Shown here: positions 31,883 through 40,220 of the stretch, piece by piece
Position numbering within the stretch: position 1 is the first letter of the stretch
Layout of the letters: the number at the start of each line of letters is the position of its first letter
Source of the DNA: Pseudomonadota bacterium
GTDB lineage: Bacteria; Myxococcota_A; UBA9160; UBA4427
Assembly (NCBI GenBank): GCA_022361175.1
Contig: JAKSBN010000293.1
Span: forward strand, 1 to 52,071
Length of the DNA stretch: 52,071 bases
Direction of reading: 5' to 3'
Made by a program: the position numbers and the translations under genes
The notes under the pieces: generated by a model
Seen by the model: only the letters and a program-made list of their open reading frames with translations
Databases searched by the model: none
Told to the model about the DNA's origin: nothing

Positions 31883-34708
31883 GTGGAGATTCGAGAGTGG
31901 GCGCCGGGTGAGTTGGGGGTTGCGCTGGAGAGCGTGGCTCCGTTGGCGCAGGCGGTGGGGCCGTTTGCGGTCGTCGATTTGGAGACGACGGGGCTGCAGA
32001 CGGATCCGGCGGCCGAGATTCTCGAGTTCGGGCTGGTGTTGGTGGATGCGACGCGCGACGTCGTGACGACGTTGCGCACGCTGGTGCGGCCGTCGGCGCC
32101 GCTGCCGCGGCCGATTCAACGCTTGACGGGATTGACGGACGCGCAGGTGGCGTCCGCGCCGGCCGTGGCCGAGGTGCGGCAGGCGGTGGCGGACGCGCTC
32201 GAGGGCCGCGCGCTGGTAGCGCACAACGCGGCCTTCGAACGGCACTTTCTGACCCGCGACGTGGCTGCCTCGCTGCGCCACGCCGAGTATCTCGACACCC
32301 AGGACCTGCTCGCCCTCACGCATCCCGACGCGCCCGACCTGCGTCTCGAGTCGTTCACGCGGGAGCTCTTGGGGACCGAGGAGCGACACCGGGCCCTCGA
32401 TGACGCACTCGACACCCTGCGCGTCTTGTCTGCCGTGGGGAGCCAGGCACAGAACGGCTTCCCGCGCGCGGTGAGGGCGCGCCGCGCTCTCGAGCGCTAC
32501 GCCCCCGACTCGCCCTGGCTGGCGCTGCTCGGCAAGGATCTCCTGGTCGAAGAGCCGAGCCGACCGTCGCAGTACGTGGAGATCGGGCCGAGTGCCGAGG
32601 CCCCGGTTCCCTTCGACGAAGACGCGATCGCTGAGGCCTTGGCCGACGCCGAGCGGGGCGCGCGCTACTTCCCGGGCTATCGGGTGCGGGGCGAACAGAT
32701 CGAGCTGGCCCGCCACTTCGTGCGCACGCTGGCGGACGGTGGCGTCCTGCTCCTCGAAGGCGGCACCGGCGTGGGGAAGTCGCTGGCCTACCTGGCGGCG
32801 GCGATCCCCTTCGCGATGGAGCGCGCGGCCGGCGGCAACCACGAGCCCGTGATCGTCTCCACCCGGACCAAGCTGCTGCAAGACCAGCTGCTGTCGCGGG
32901 ACATCGAGGCCACGGCGCGCTTTCTCGGCTACCCCGAGCTGCACGCGCTCTCGATCAAGGGGCGCGCCAACTACGTCTGCCAGCGTCGGCTCGAGCGGGT
33001 TCTGGACGAAGGGCGCGAGCCCAGCATCTTCGCCGAAGACCGCCTGGCCTACGCCGTGCTGCTGGCGTGCGCCGAGACGCGCCGGCACGGCGAGGTGGGG
33101 ACGCTGCCCGCCGCCCTGCTTCGGCGCTATCCCGCGCTGCGCGAGCTGCGGCGCCGTGCCGTGGCAGCCCGCGCGGAGCAGTGCAGCCGCGAACAGTGCG
33201 CGAAGCAGCCGGGCTGTCCCTTCGGCCGCCGTCGCCAGGCCCTGGGCCGCGCGCACCTGGTCGTGGCGAACCACGACCTGCTCCTGCGCTGGCCGCCCGA
33301 CTACCCCGCCTTTACGCACACCATCGCCGACGAGGTGCACGAGCTCACGGGAGTGGCCGACGAGGTCTACGCCGTGGAGGTGCGCCCGGAAGACGTGCTC
33401 GACCGCGTCGACGAGCTCTTCGGACGGCCCTCGGAGACGGGCCGCAGCGATGCGCTGCTGCCCGCGCGCGTGCGCCGCCCCGTTCAGAAGGACGTGCGCT
33501 CGGCGCGGCGCGCACTCCAGCAGGATTTCACGGCGCTCGGCCGGCTGCTGTCCGAGCGCGCCAGCGAGTACGGCGAGCTGCAGCTGCCGCCCCACGCCGA
33601 TCGGCTCTTCGCCGAAGCGGCTTCTCTGGCCGACGTCTCGGCCAGCCGGCTGGACGCCCTGGCGGCGACCGCGCGCAAGCTCGATCCGGGCGGCGAGGAC
33701 GACGAGGAGAGCGCCGTCGAACGCCACACGCTGGAGCTGGCCGCGGCCGCGCTGGCGCTGCGGCGCGCCTTCCACTCGCCGCCCGAAGAAGCGGTCGCGG
33801 CGTTCGAGTCGCTGTTGCCGCCCTTCGAGCGTTGGCGCCTGGTGATTCGGGCCGTGTCTCCGGCCGGTCCCTTCCACGAGCAGTTCCTGGACCGGATGGA
33901 GTCGTTCGCCGGAGTCTCGGCGAGTCTCTTCGTGGGCGGGGATCCGTTCGCCGCCCTCGGCGAGCTGGAGATCGAGGGGAGGCCGGACGAGCCCCTGCCT
34001 GTGGGACCGACCCATCGCCTGGAGCGGGTCTCGGTCCCGAGCCCGTTCCCCTACGCCGAACATATGCGCGTGGTGGCGCTCAAGAGCGAGGGCGATCTGG
34101 TGGAGCAGACGGCGGCCACGATCGCCGATCTGGCGCGCGCGCTCGGAGGACGCACCTTGGCGCTCTTCACCAGCTTGCGCCGCATGAACCAGGTGGCGGA
34201 GATCCTGGCCGAGAGCCTGCGCGACGAGGGCTTCGACATCCTGGCGCCCCGACGCGCGACGGACGATCCCGCGGCACTGGTCGAGCGCTTCCGCAAGACG
34301 CGCGGCGGGGGCGTGCTGCTGGGAGCCCGGACCTTCTGGCAGGGCCTCGACATCCCGGGCGCCGATCTGCAGGCGGTGGTGATCGAGAAGTTGCCCTTCG
34401 AGGTGCCCACCGAGCTGCGCAAGCGCCGCGAAGAGCGGCTGCGGGCCGCGGGCGAGGACCCGTTCACCCGCAGCAGCCTGGGCAAGATGCTCCTCAATCT
34501 GAAGCAGATGGTGGGGCGGCTGGTCCGAACGGAAGACGACCGGGGGCTGGTGGTGATCGTGGAAGGTCGCCACGACCGGCGCTATTTCCGGTCGCTGGCC
34601 AAGGCGCTCCCCGAGGGCGTGGCGATCCGGGTCGTGCCGCGGCAGTCCCTGCCCGGGGTGCTGGCCGAGATCGGGCTGGGGACGGACCCGCCTAGCCAGT
34701 TGCATTGA
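31883..34708 (+). CDS. dinG: DinG-type helicase with N-terminal DEDDh exonuclease
   Basis: 941 residues. N-terminal DnaQ-like 3'-5' exonuclease with all motifs: VVDLETTG (32-37), HNAAF (His114), HRALDD (His169-Asp174), then an XPD-like superfamily 2 helicase with Walker A GGTGVGKS (293-300), the four Fe-S cysteines Cys366, 434, 439 and 445, a DEVH Walker B (483-486), and C-terminal motif GARTFWQGLDIPG and QMVGRLVRTEDDRG. The Fe-S centre makes it an XPD/DinG-type enzyme; the exonuclease fusion is best known from Firmicutes DinG. It probably acts in DNA repair or R-loop removal. GTG start fixed by the leaderless promoter. Confidence 0.9.
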   Translation: MEIREWAPGELGVALESVAPLAQAVGPFAVVDLETTGLQTDPAAEILEFGLVLVDATRDVVTTLRTLVRPSAPLPRPIQRLTGLTDAQVASAPAVAEVRQAVADALEGRALVAHNAAFERHFLTRDVAASLRHAEYLDTQDLLALTHPDAPDLRLESFTRELLGTEERHRALDDALDTLRVLSAVGSQAQNGFPRAVRARRALERYAPDSPWLALLGKDLLVEEPSRPSQYVEIGPSAEAPVPFDEDAIAEALADAERGARYFPGYRVRGEQIELARHFVRTLADGGVLLLEGGTGVGKSLAYLAAAIPFAMERAAGGNHEPVIVSTRTKLLQDQLLSRDIEATARFLGYPELHALSIKGRANYVCQRRLERVLDEGREPSIFAEDRLAYAVLLACAETRRHGEVGTLPAALLRRYPALRELRRRAVAARAEQCSREQCAKQPGCPFGRRRQALGRAHLVVANHDLLLRWPPDYPAFTHTIADEVHELTGVADEVYAVEVRPEDVLDRVDELFGRPSETGRSDALLPARVRRPVQKDVRSARRALQQDFTALGRLLSERASEYGELQLPPHADRLFAEAASLADVSASRLDALAATARKLDPGGEDDEESAVERHTLELAAAALALRRAFHSPPEEAVAAFESLLPPFERWRLVIRAVSPAGPFHEQFLDRMESFAGVSASLFVGGDPFAALGELEIEGRPDEPLPVGPTHRLERVSVPSPFPYAEHMRVVALKSEGDLVEQTAATIADLARALGGRTLALFTSLRRMNQVAEILAESLRDEGFDILAPRRATDDPAALVERFRKTRGGGVLLGARTFWQGLDIPGADLQAVVIEKLPFEVPTELRKRREERLRAAGEDPFTRSSLGKMLLNLKQMVGRLVRTEDDRGLVVIVEGRHDRRYFRSLAKALPEGVAIRVVPRQSLPGVLAEIGLGTDPPSQLH

Positions 34709-34732
34709 CAGGATGTGACTCCGAGTCATACT
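34705..34732 (+). promoter_or_regulatory. Promoter and operator of the fatty-acid operon
   Basis: TTGACA (34705-34710, overlapping the dinG stop), 16-bp spacer, CATACT (34727-34732). TGACTC-C-GAGTCA (34716-34728), a 13-bp perfect inverted repeat, sits between -35 and -10, where a bound TetR- or MarR-type repressor would block polymerase. The leader to GTG 34897 is about 155 nt and has a GCCCGC-TTC-GCGGGC hairpin (34789-34803). The rest of 34733-34896 shows no gene. Confidence 0.65.
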
Positions 34733-34896
34733 CGCCTTCAGCCGCGTGCGCCCGCGGCCGATCCAAGAGCACCCCCTTGCTCGTGCTGCCCGCTTCGCGG
34801 GCTACTGTTGGCCTTCTTGCGGCCTGGTGATGAAGGCCCGGCGACTCCGAATCTCGAATCAGGGGCTCTCGAACCGAGCCAACGAAGGAGAAGACG

Positions 34897-35844
34897 GTGG
34901 CGAGTGATTTTCCCACGGGGAGCTGGGCGTTGGTCCTGGGTGGCTCCAGCGGCTTCGGTCTGGCCACGGCCCAGAAGCTGGCCGAACAGGGCATGAACAT
35001 CGCGATCGTCCACCGGGACCGGCGCGGGGCCATGTCCCGCATCGAGCCCGAGTTCGAGAAGATCCGCGGGCAGGGTGTCCAGGTCCAGACGTGGAACGCC
35101 GACGCCATCAGCCCCGAGAAGCGGGACGAGGTCCTGGGCGCTCTGGCGGAGCGGCTCGGCGGCGAGGGTCGCGTGCGCGTGCTCTTGCACTCGATCGCGT
35201 TCGGGAACCTGAAGCTGATCGCGCCCGAGTTTCCCGCCGCCCGTACGGCTACCCAAGCGCTGGCCGACAAGCTGGGGATCGACGCCGAGCGTCTGCGCGA
35301 AGCCGCGGACGAGCTGTTCGAAGCCGGCGAGGACGGCCTCCACACAGTGAACTCCCCCGCCGCCTATCCGACCCGCTCCTATCTGGACGAGGAGGACTTC
35401 TCGCGCACGATCCTGTGTATGGGCACCAGCCTGCTCGGCTGGACCCAGGGCCTCTTCGAGCGCGGGCTCTTCGCCGAGGACGCGCGCGTGTTCGGGCTGA
35501 CCAGCGAAGGCAACGAGGTGGCCTGGAAGGGTTACGCCGCCGTGTCCGCGGCCAAGGTCGCCCTCGAGTCGCTGGCGCGCTCCATCGCCCTCGAGTTCGG
35601 TCCCCACGGCGTGCGCTGCAACGTGATCCAGGCGGGCGTGACGGAGACCCCCGCGCTGGCGGCGATCCCGGGCAGCGCGCACCTGAAGGCGCAGGCGCGG
35701 CTCCGCAACCCGATGGGGCGGCTCACGACGCCGCGCGACGTCGCCAACATGATCTACCTGCTGGCCCGGGACGAGGCGGCCTGGGTCAACGGCGAGCTGA
35801 TCCGCGTCGACGGCGGCGAGCACATCTCGGGGGCCAGCCGGTGA
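34897..35844 (+). CDS. Enoyl-ACP reductase, FabL/FabI-like SDR
   Basis: 315 residues. A short-chain dehydrogenase with a classical nucleotide loop GGSSGFGLATAQKLAEQG, and the catalytic pair Tyr213-x6-Lys220 (Y-AAVSAA-K), the Tyr-x6-Lys spacing of enoyl-ACP reductases rather than the x3 spacing of ordinary SDRs. Combination of classical loop and x6 spacing resembles FabL (enoyl reductase III). A ~40-residue insertion (ARTATQALADKLGIDAERLREAADELFEAGEDGL) widens the usual length. Starts the operon with a GTG preceded by GAAGGAG; overlaps the next gene by GTGA. Confidence 0.78.
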   Translation: MASDFPTGSWALVLGGSSGFGLATAQKLAEQGMNIAIVHRDRRGAMSRIEPEFEKIRGQGVQVQTWNADAISPEKRDEVLGALAERLGGEGRVRVLLHSIAFGNLKLIAPEFPAARTATQALADKLGIDAERLREAADELFEAGEDGLHTVNSPAAYPTRSYLDEEDFSRTILCMGTSLLGWTQGLFERGLFAEDARVFGLTSEGNEVAWKGYAAVSAAKVALESLARSIALEFGPHGVRCNVIQAGVTETPALAAIPGSAHLKAQARLRNPMGRLTTPRDVANMIYLLARDEAAWVNGELIRVDGGEHISGASR

Positions 35845-36842
35845 CGCTCTACCTGCACGGGGTCGGCCACGACCACCCGGATACCGAGATCACCAACCGC
35901 TTCCTGGAAGATCTCGACATCGGGACCAGCGACACCTGGATTCTCGATCGCGTCGGCATTCGCTCGCGCCGTACGGTGCTGCCGCTCGACTACATTCGCG
36001 AGACCCAGAACGCGGAGCCCCGCGCCGTCATCGAGGCGGCGACGATCCCCAACGCGACTCTCGGCGCGCGCGCCGCGCGCCTGGCGTTGGAGCGAGCCGG
36101 GCTGTCGGCCTCCGACGTGGGCATGGTGATCGCGGGGGGCTGCGTCCCGGACACCGTGACTCCGGCCGAGGCGGCCCACGTGGCCCAGGAGCTGGGGATC
36201 GAGGTGCCGGCGTTCGACGTGAACTCCGCCTGCACCAGCTTTCTGGTGGGCGTGAATCTCCTGTCGTGGATGCGGCCGGAGGCGCTTCCGCCGTTCGTGC
36301 TGGTGGTGGCCGCCGAGTCCATGACCAAGACGGTCGACTACCGCGATCGCACGGCCGCCGTCTTGTGGGGCGACGCCGGAGCCGCCGCCGTCCTCTCCAC
36401 GCGCGAGCCCAGTGCCGTCCGGCTCTTGGGGCACGCCGTCGAGTCGAGCCCCGCCGGCCACGACAAGGTCGAGGTGCCGCGCCTGGGCCACTTCACCCAG
36501 GAAGGCCGCACCGTCCAGATGTTCGCGATTCGCAAGAGCGTGGAGCTTCTGCGGCGGCTTCAGGAGGAGTACGCGGCCGAAGACCGTCCGCTCCATTTCG
36601 TCGGGCACCAGGCGAACTTGCGCATGCTCGAGAACGTGTGCCGCAAGTGCGACATCTCACCCGAGCACCACCACAGCAACGTCGAGTGGTACGGCAACAC
36701 GGCCGCCGCCAGCGGGCTGTCGGTGCTTTCGCAGAACTGGGACAAGTGGCGAGACCGCGACGACGTGGCTCTGGTGGGCGTGGGCGCCGGTCTCACGTGG
36801 TCGAGCCTGCTGGTGCGCTTCGGAGAGGACGACGGGCGATGA
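35841..36842 (+). CDS. fabH: 3-oxoacyl-ACP synthase III (FabH-type)
   Basis: 333 residues, thiolase fold. The Cys-His-Asn triad is complete: Cys131 (NSACTSFLVG), His256 (GHQANLRM) and Asn286 (YGNTAAAS). It normally starts chains by condensing acyl-CoA with malonyl-ACP. The N-terminus (LYLHGVGHDHPDTEITNRFLEDLDIGTSDTWILDRVGIRSRRTV) is typical. Substrate preference cannot be read from sequence. Translationally coupled to its neighbours (GTGA, ATGATGA). Confidence 0.9.
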   Translation: MTLYLHGVGHDHPDTEITNRFLEDLDIGTSDTWILDRVGIRSRRTVLPLDYIRETQNAEPRAVIEAATIPNATLGARAARLALERAGLSASDVGMVIAGGCVPDTVTPAEAAHVAQELGIEVPAFDVNSACTSFLVGVNLLSWMRPEALPPFVLVVAAESMTKTVDYRDRTAAVLWGDAGAAAVLSTREPSAVRLLGHAVESSPAGHDKVEVPRLGHFTQEGRTVQMFAIRKSVELLRRLQEEYAAEDRPLHFVGHQANLRMLENVCRKCDISPEHHHSNVEWYGNTAAASGLSVLSQNWDKWRDRDDVALVGVGAGLTWSSLLVRFGEDDGR

Positions 36843-37432
36843 TGGGCTACGACGAGTTCACGTCGCGCACGCAGTTCGACCAGCAGGAGCTCCTGGCGTT
36901 CGCCTACGGGCGTCTCATCAAAGACCCCCCGCAAGGCTTCAAGGCCCGCCTGCCGGCGCCGCCCATGCTGATGCTCGACCGCGTGCTGGAGCTGGAGTCC
37001 CGCGGCGCCCGCGGCCGCGTCGTGGCCGAGAAGGACGTGCGGCTCGACGACTGGTTCTTTCAGTGTCACTTCCTGGACGATCCGGTTCAGCCCGGGTGTC
37101 TCGGCGTCGACGGGGTGTGGCAGCTGCTCGGCTTCTACTGCAATTGGCGCGGCGGCGTCGGGGCCGGCCGGGCGCTCGGCTGCGGCGAGGTCGAGTTCGA
37201 CGGCCAGATCCGCCCTCACGACCGGGTCGTGCGCTACGAGATCGACGTGCGCCGCTTCACCGACATGAAGGAGAAGGGGGCCTGCCTCGTGATCGGGGAC
37301 GCCACGCTCTCCGTGGACGGGCAGGAGATCTACTCTGTGAAGCAGGCCAAGGTGGGTCTGTTTCGCGACATCGACTACGACGACTACCCCTGGGCCTCCG
37401 AGCGCTCGCGGGGCGGGAGAATGGAGCGATGA
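36839..37432 (+). CDS. fabA: FabA-type 3-hydroxyacyl-ACP dehydratase/isomerase
   Basis: 197 residues. FabA active site intact: His77 in FFQCHFLDDPVQPGCLGVD and Asp91 fourteen residues later, the same spacing as E. coli His70/Asp84. The segment GVDGVWQLLGFYCNWRG aligns with the E. coli 'GLDAMWQLVGFYLGW'. This enzyme dehydrates and can isomerise trans-2 to cis-3 decenoyl-ACP, the entry point to unsaturated fatty acids in bacteria using the anaerobic route. A FabZ in the same operon gives the plain dehydratase. ATG at 36839 overlaps the fabH stop. Confidence 0.9.
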   Translation: MMGYDEFTSRTQFDQQELLAFAYGRLIKDPPQGFKARLPAPPMLMLDRVLELESRGARGRVVAEKDVRLDDWFFQCHFLDDPVQPGCLGVDGVWQLLGFYCNWRGGVGAGRALGCGEVEFDGQIRPHDRVVRYEIDVRRFTDMKEKGACLVIGDATLSVDGQEIYSVKQAKVGLFRDIDYDDYPWASERSRGGRMER

Positions 37433-38154
37433 GCGAGCGTCCGGTCGCACTCGTGACGGGGGCTGGAACGGGCATCGGCACGGCCTGCGCGCGCGCGCTG
37501 GCGGCCGAGGGCCTGCGCGTCATCGTGCACTACCGCGGCAGCCGCGAGCCGGCCGAGAAGCTGGCCAGCGAATTGGACGGCCTGGCCCTGCAGGCCGATC
37601 TGGCGGACTCCGACTCGATCGATGCGTTGGTGAAGACGCTGAAGGACGAGGCCGGGCGCGTGGACGTGCTGGTGAACAACGCCGGCATGAACGTCAACGC
37701 GCCCATGCTCACCATGAAGCTCGACGCCTACGACACTGTGTCGGGGGTCGCCCGCGGGACCTGGTATCTGACCAAGCTCGTGCTGCGGCGCTTCATGCTG
37801 CGTCAAGACCGGGGTCGCATCATCAACGTATCGAGCGTGGTCGGGCACACCGGCAACGCCGGCCAGATCCCGTACACCATGGCCAAGGCCGGCCTGGACG
37901 CCTTCACCAAGTCGCTGGCCCAGGAGCTGGCGGGACGTGAAATTCTCGTAAATTCGGTCGCTCCGGGCTTCATCGAGACCGACATGACGCGCGACCTGCC
38001 CGATGATGTCCAAGCGGGCATCCTGGCGCGGATCCCCCAGGGCCGAATGGGCTCGCCCGACGAGGTGGCCGACGTGGTGGCGTTCTTGGCCACGCGGGCG
38101 GGCTACGTCAACGGCACCGTGATCCACGTCAACGGGGGCATGTACGGTGGCTAG
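37429..38154 (+). CDS. fabG: 3-oxoacyl-ACP reductase
   Basis: 241 residues, classical SDR: TGAGTGIGTACARALAAEG nucleotide loop, NNAG motif, active-site Ser in NVSSVVGHTG, Tyr149 and Lys153 in PYTMAKAG, and the C-terminal VNGTVIHVNGGMYGG end characteristic of FabG. It reduces beta-ketoacyl-ACP with NADPH. The helix alpha-4 region is atypical (SGVARGTWYLTKLVLRRFMLRQD), so tetramer contacts may differ. ATGA overlap with fabA, 8-nt overlap with fabZ. Confidence 0.9.
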   Translation: MSERPVALVTGAGTGIGTACARALAAEGLRVIVHYRGSREPAEKLASELDGLALQADLADSDSIDALVKTLKDEAGRVDVLVNNAGMNVNAPMLTMKLDAYDTVSGVARGTWYLTKLVLRRFMLRQDRGRIINVSSVVGHTGNAGQIPYTMAKAGLDAFTKSLAQELAGREILVNSVAPGFIETDMTRDLPDDVQAGILARIPQGRMGSPDEVADVVAFLATRAGYVNGTVIHVNGGMYGG

Positions 38155-38638
38155 GCAGGCCGAGGCCAAGGCGGTTGCGCGCGGCGACGAGCTCAGCGCC
38201 AGCGAGGTGCTGGCGCGCGTCCCGCAGCAGGAGCCGTTCCGCTTCATCGACGAGATTCTGGAGCTCGACGAGGAACACATCGTCGCCACGTATCGGTTCC
38301 GGCCCGAGGCCGATTTCTACCGCGGCCACTTTCCCGGCAACCCCATCACTCCCGGAGTGATCTTGATCGAGTCCATGGCCCAGGCGAGTGTGGTGGCGTT
38401 GGGGCTCTACCTGGCCTCCCGTGAGCTGGGAGCCGAGGAGCTGGCCAAGCTCACCACGGTCTTCACGGACGCCCAGGTGGACTTCGGGGGGCTGGTGCGT
38501 CCCGGCGATCGCGTCACCATCACGGGTCGGAAGCAGTTCTTCCGCCGGCGCAAGCTGCGCTCGGAAGCCGAGATGACCCTGCCCGACGGGACCGTCGTGT
38601 GCTCGGGGATTCTCTCCGGCATGGGAGTGCCGATATGA
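38147..38638 (+). CDS. fabZ: 3-hydroxyacyl-ACP dehydratase FabZ
   Basis: 163 residues, hot-dog fold. His61 in GHFPGNPITPGV and Glu75 in LIESMAQA are the catalytic pair. The core PFRFIDEILELDEEHIVATYRF is standard. It is slightly longer at the N-terminus than average FabZ. The GTG at 38147 overlaps fabG by 8 nt; the end overlaps the KAS gene as ATGA. With FabA present, FabZ probably serves saturated and long-chain cycles. Confidence 0.9.
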   Translation: MARQAEAKAVARGDELSASEVLARVPQQEPFRFIDEILELDEEHIVATYRFRPEADFYRGHFPGNPITPGVILIESMAQASVVALGLYLASRELGAEELAKLTTVFTDAQVDFGGLVRPGDRVTITGRKQFFRRRKLRSEAEMTLPDGTVVCSGILSGMGVPI

Positions 38639-39918
38639 CGCGACGCGTAGTCGTGACCGGCCTCGGCGTCGTCGCGCCGAACGCCAACGGTGTCAGCGAC
38701 TTCGAGCTGGCGCTTCGCAAGGGGCGCTCGGGCATCCGCTTCGTCGAGAAGCTGAAGGAGCTGAAGTTCGGCTGTCAGGTGGGCGGCCTGCCCGAGGGCG
38801 TCGACGCGCTGGCCGAATCGCTGTTCGAAGAGGACGAGCTGCTGGCCATGAACCAGGGGCACCGGTTCGGCTGCGTCGCCGCCGTGGAAGCCTGGACCGA
38901 CGCCGGGCTCGAGCGGCCGGCCCGCGACGACGACCGCGTCGACTGGGACACCGGCGCGGTGCTGGGCACGGGCATCGGCGGCATGGACACCATCGGCGAG
39001 AAGGTGATCCCCCTGACCGACGCCGGGAAGGTGCGCCGCCTCGGCTCGACCGCGGTGGAGCAGGTGATGGCGAGCGGCATCTCGGCGCGGGTCTCCGGGC
39101 TGTTGGCGCTCGGCAACCAGGTGACCACGAACTCCAGTGCGTGCTCCACCGGCAACGAGGCGGTCATCGAAGGCGCGTACCGCATTCGCGAAGGCCGCGC
39201 CGAGCGCATGCTGTGCGGCGGCACCGAGGGCGGCAGCCACTACGTCTGGGCCGGCTTCGACGCCATGCGCGTCATGGCCCGCAAGTGGAACGACGAGCCC
39301 GAGAAGGCGTCACGACCGATGAGCGCCTCGGCCGCCGGTTTCGTGCCCGGCGCGGGTGCGGGCGTGCTGTTGCTGGAGAGCGAGGAGAGCGCGCTGGCGC
39401 GCGGCGCCCGCATCTACGCCGAGGTGAAAGGCGGGTACCTGAACTGCGGCGGCCATCGCCAGGGCGGCAGCATGACGGCCCCGAACCCGGAGAGCGTGGT
39501 GCGCTGCATCCAGGGCGCCCTGGCCGATGCCGATGTCGCGCCCGAGCAGATCGATGCGCTGAACGGCCACCTGACCGCGACCGGGGCCGATCCCCGCGAG
39601 CTGGCCTCGTGGGCCAAGGCGCTCGGCCGCGCGCCCGCGGAGATGCCCTGCATCACCGCCACCAAGTCGCTGATCGGCCACACGCTGGGAGCGGCCGGGG
39701 CCATCGAGTGCGTGGCCACGGTGCTGATGCTGTCGCGCGGCTTTCTGCAGCCGGCCGTCAATTGCGAGGACCTGCATCCGGAGATCGAGCCCTTCGCCCC
39801 GGCCATTTCGCCGGCGCTGAAAGAGGTGCCGGACCTCCAGATCATGTTGAAGGCCGGTTTTGGCTTCGGCGACGTGAACTCGTGCGTCGTGTTCGAAAAG
39901 TGGAACCCGACGGGCTGA
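38635..39918 (+). CDS. fabF: 3-oxoacyl-ACP synthase I/II (KAS)
   Basis: 427 residues, thiolase fold. Cys170 (SSACSTGNEA), His312 (NGHLTATGAD) and His349 (KSLIGHTLGAAG) form the condensing triad. The first His motif differs from the usual N-A/S-H-G-T-S-T by reading NGHLTAT, a variant I recall from KAS proteins of some Bacteroidota and spirochaetes. FabB or FabF cannot be decided; co-occurrence with FabA suggests a role in elongating unsaturated intermediates. The starting ATG overlaps fabZ; a 17-bp gap precedes the ACP. Confidence 0.87.
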   Translation: MTRRVVVTGLGVVAPNANGVSDFELALRKGRSGIRFVEKLKELKFGCQVGGLPEGVDALAESLFEEDELLAMNQGHRFGCVAAVEAWTDAGLERPARDDDRVDWDTGAVLGTGIGGMDTIGEKVIPLTDAGKVRRLGSTAVEQVMASGISARVSGLLALGNQVTTNSSACSTGNEAVIEGAYRIREGRAERMLCGGTEGGSHYVWAGFDAMRVMARKWNDEPEKASRPMSASAAGFVPGAGAGVLLLESEESALARGARIYAEVKGGYLNCGGHRQGGSMTAPNPESVVRCIQGALADADVAPEQIDALNGHLTATGADPRELASWAKALGRAPAEMPCITATKSLIGHTLGAAGAIECVATVLMLSRGFLQPAVNCEDLHPEIEPFAPAISPALKEVPDLQIMLKAGFGFGDVNSCVVFEKWNPTG

Positions 39919-39935
39919 CCCCGAGAGGAGAAGAG

Positions 39936-40184
39936 ATGAGTCAGGCAGACGTGATGGAGCGAGTGGTGAAGATCCTCACTCCCTATGTGAAGAACCAGGA
40001 AGCGCTCGCGAGCGTCTCCATGGACACGAACATTCTCGACGATCTGAAGGTGAACTCGGCGCGGCTGGTCGACGTGGTGCTGGCCTTCGAGGACGAGTTC
40101 GACATCGAGATCGCCGACGAGGACGTGGACGAGGTCAACACCGTTGGAGACGCCGTCCGTCTGATCTCCGACAAGCTCGGTTGA
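39936..40184 (+). CDS. Acyl carrier protein
   Basis: 82 residues, acidic four-helix carrier. The phosphopantetheine Ser is Ser41 within DDLKVNSARLVDVVLAFEDEFDIEIADEDVDEV. Canonical ACP has D-S-L at this point; here it is N-S-A. The rest of helix II matches ACP. It is the only ACP gene in the window, in the operon that also has its own phosphopantetheinyl transferase, so it is likely the dedicated carrier. GAGGAGAAGAG before the ATG is the strongest Shine-Dalgarno of the operon, fitting the high level that ACP needs. Confidence 0.9.
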   Translation: MSQADVMERVVKILTPYVKNQEALASVSMDTNILDDLKVNSARLVDVVLAFEDEFDIEIADEDVDEVNTVGDAVRLISDKLG

Positions 40185-40220
40185 CAGAGGAGCTGGGGTT
40201 CTCCCGCAGAGCTTCCGCCC

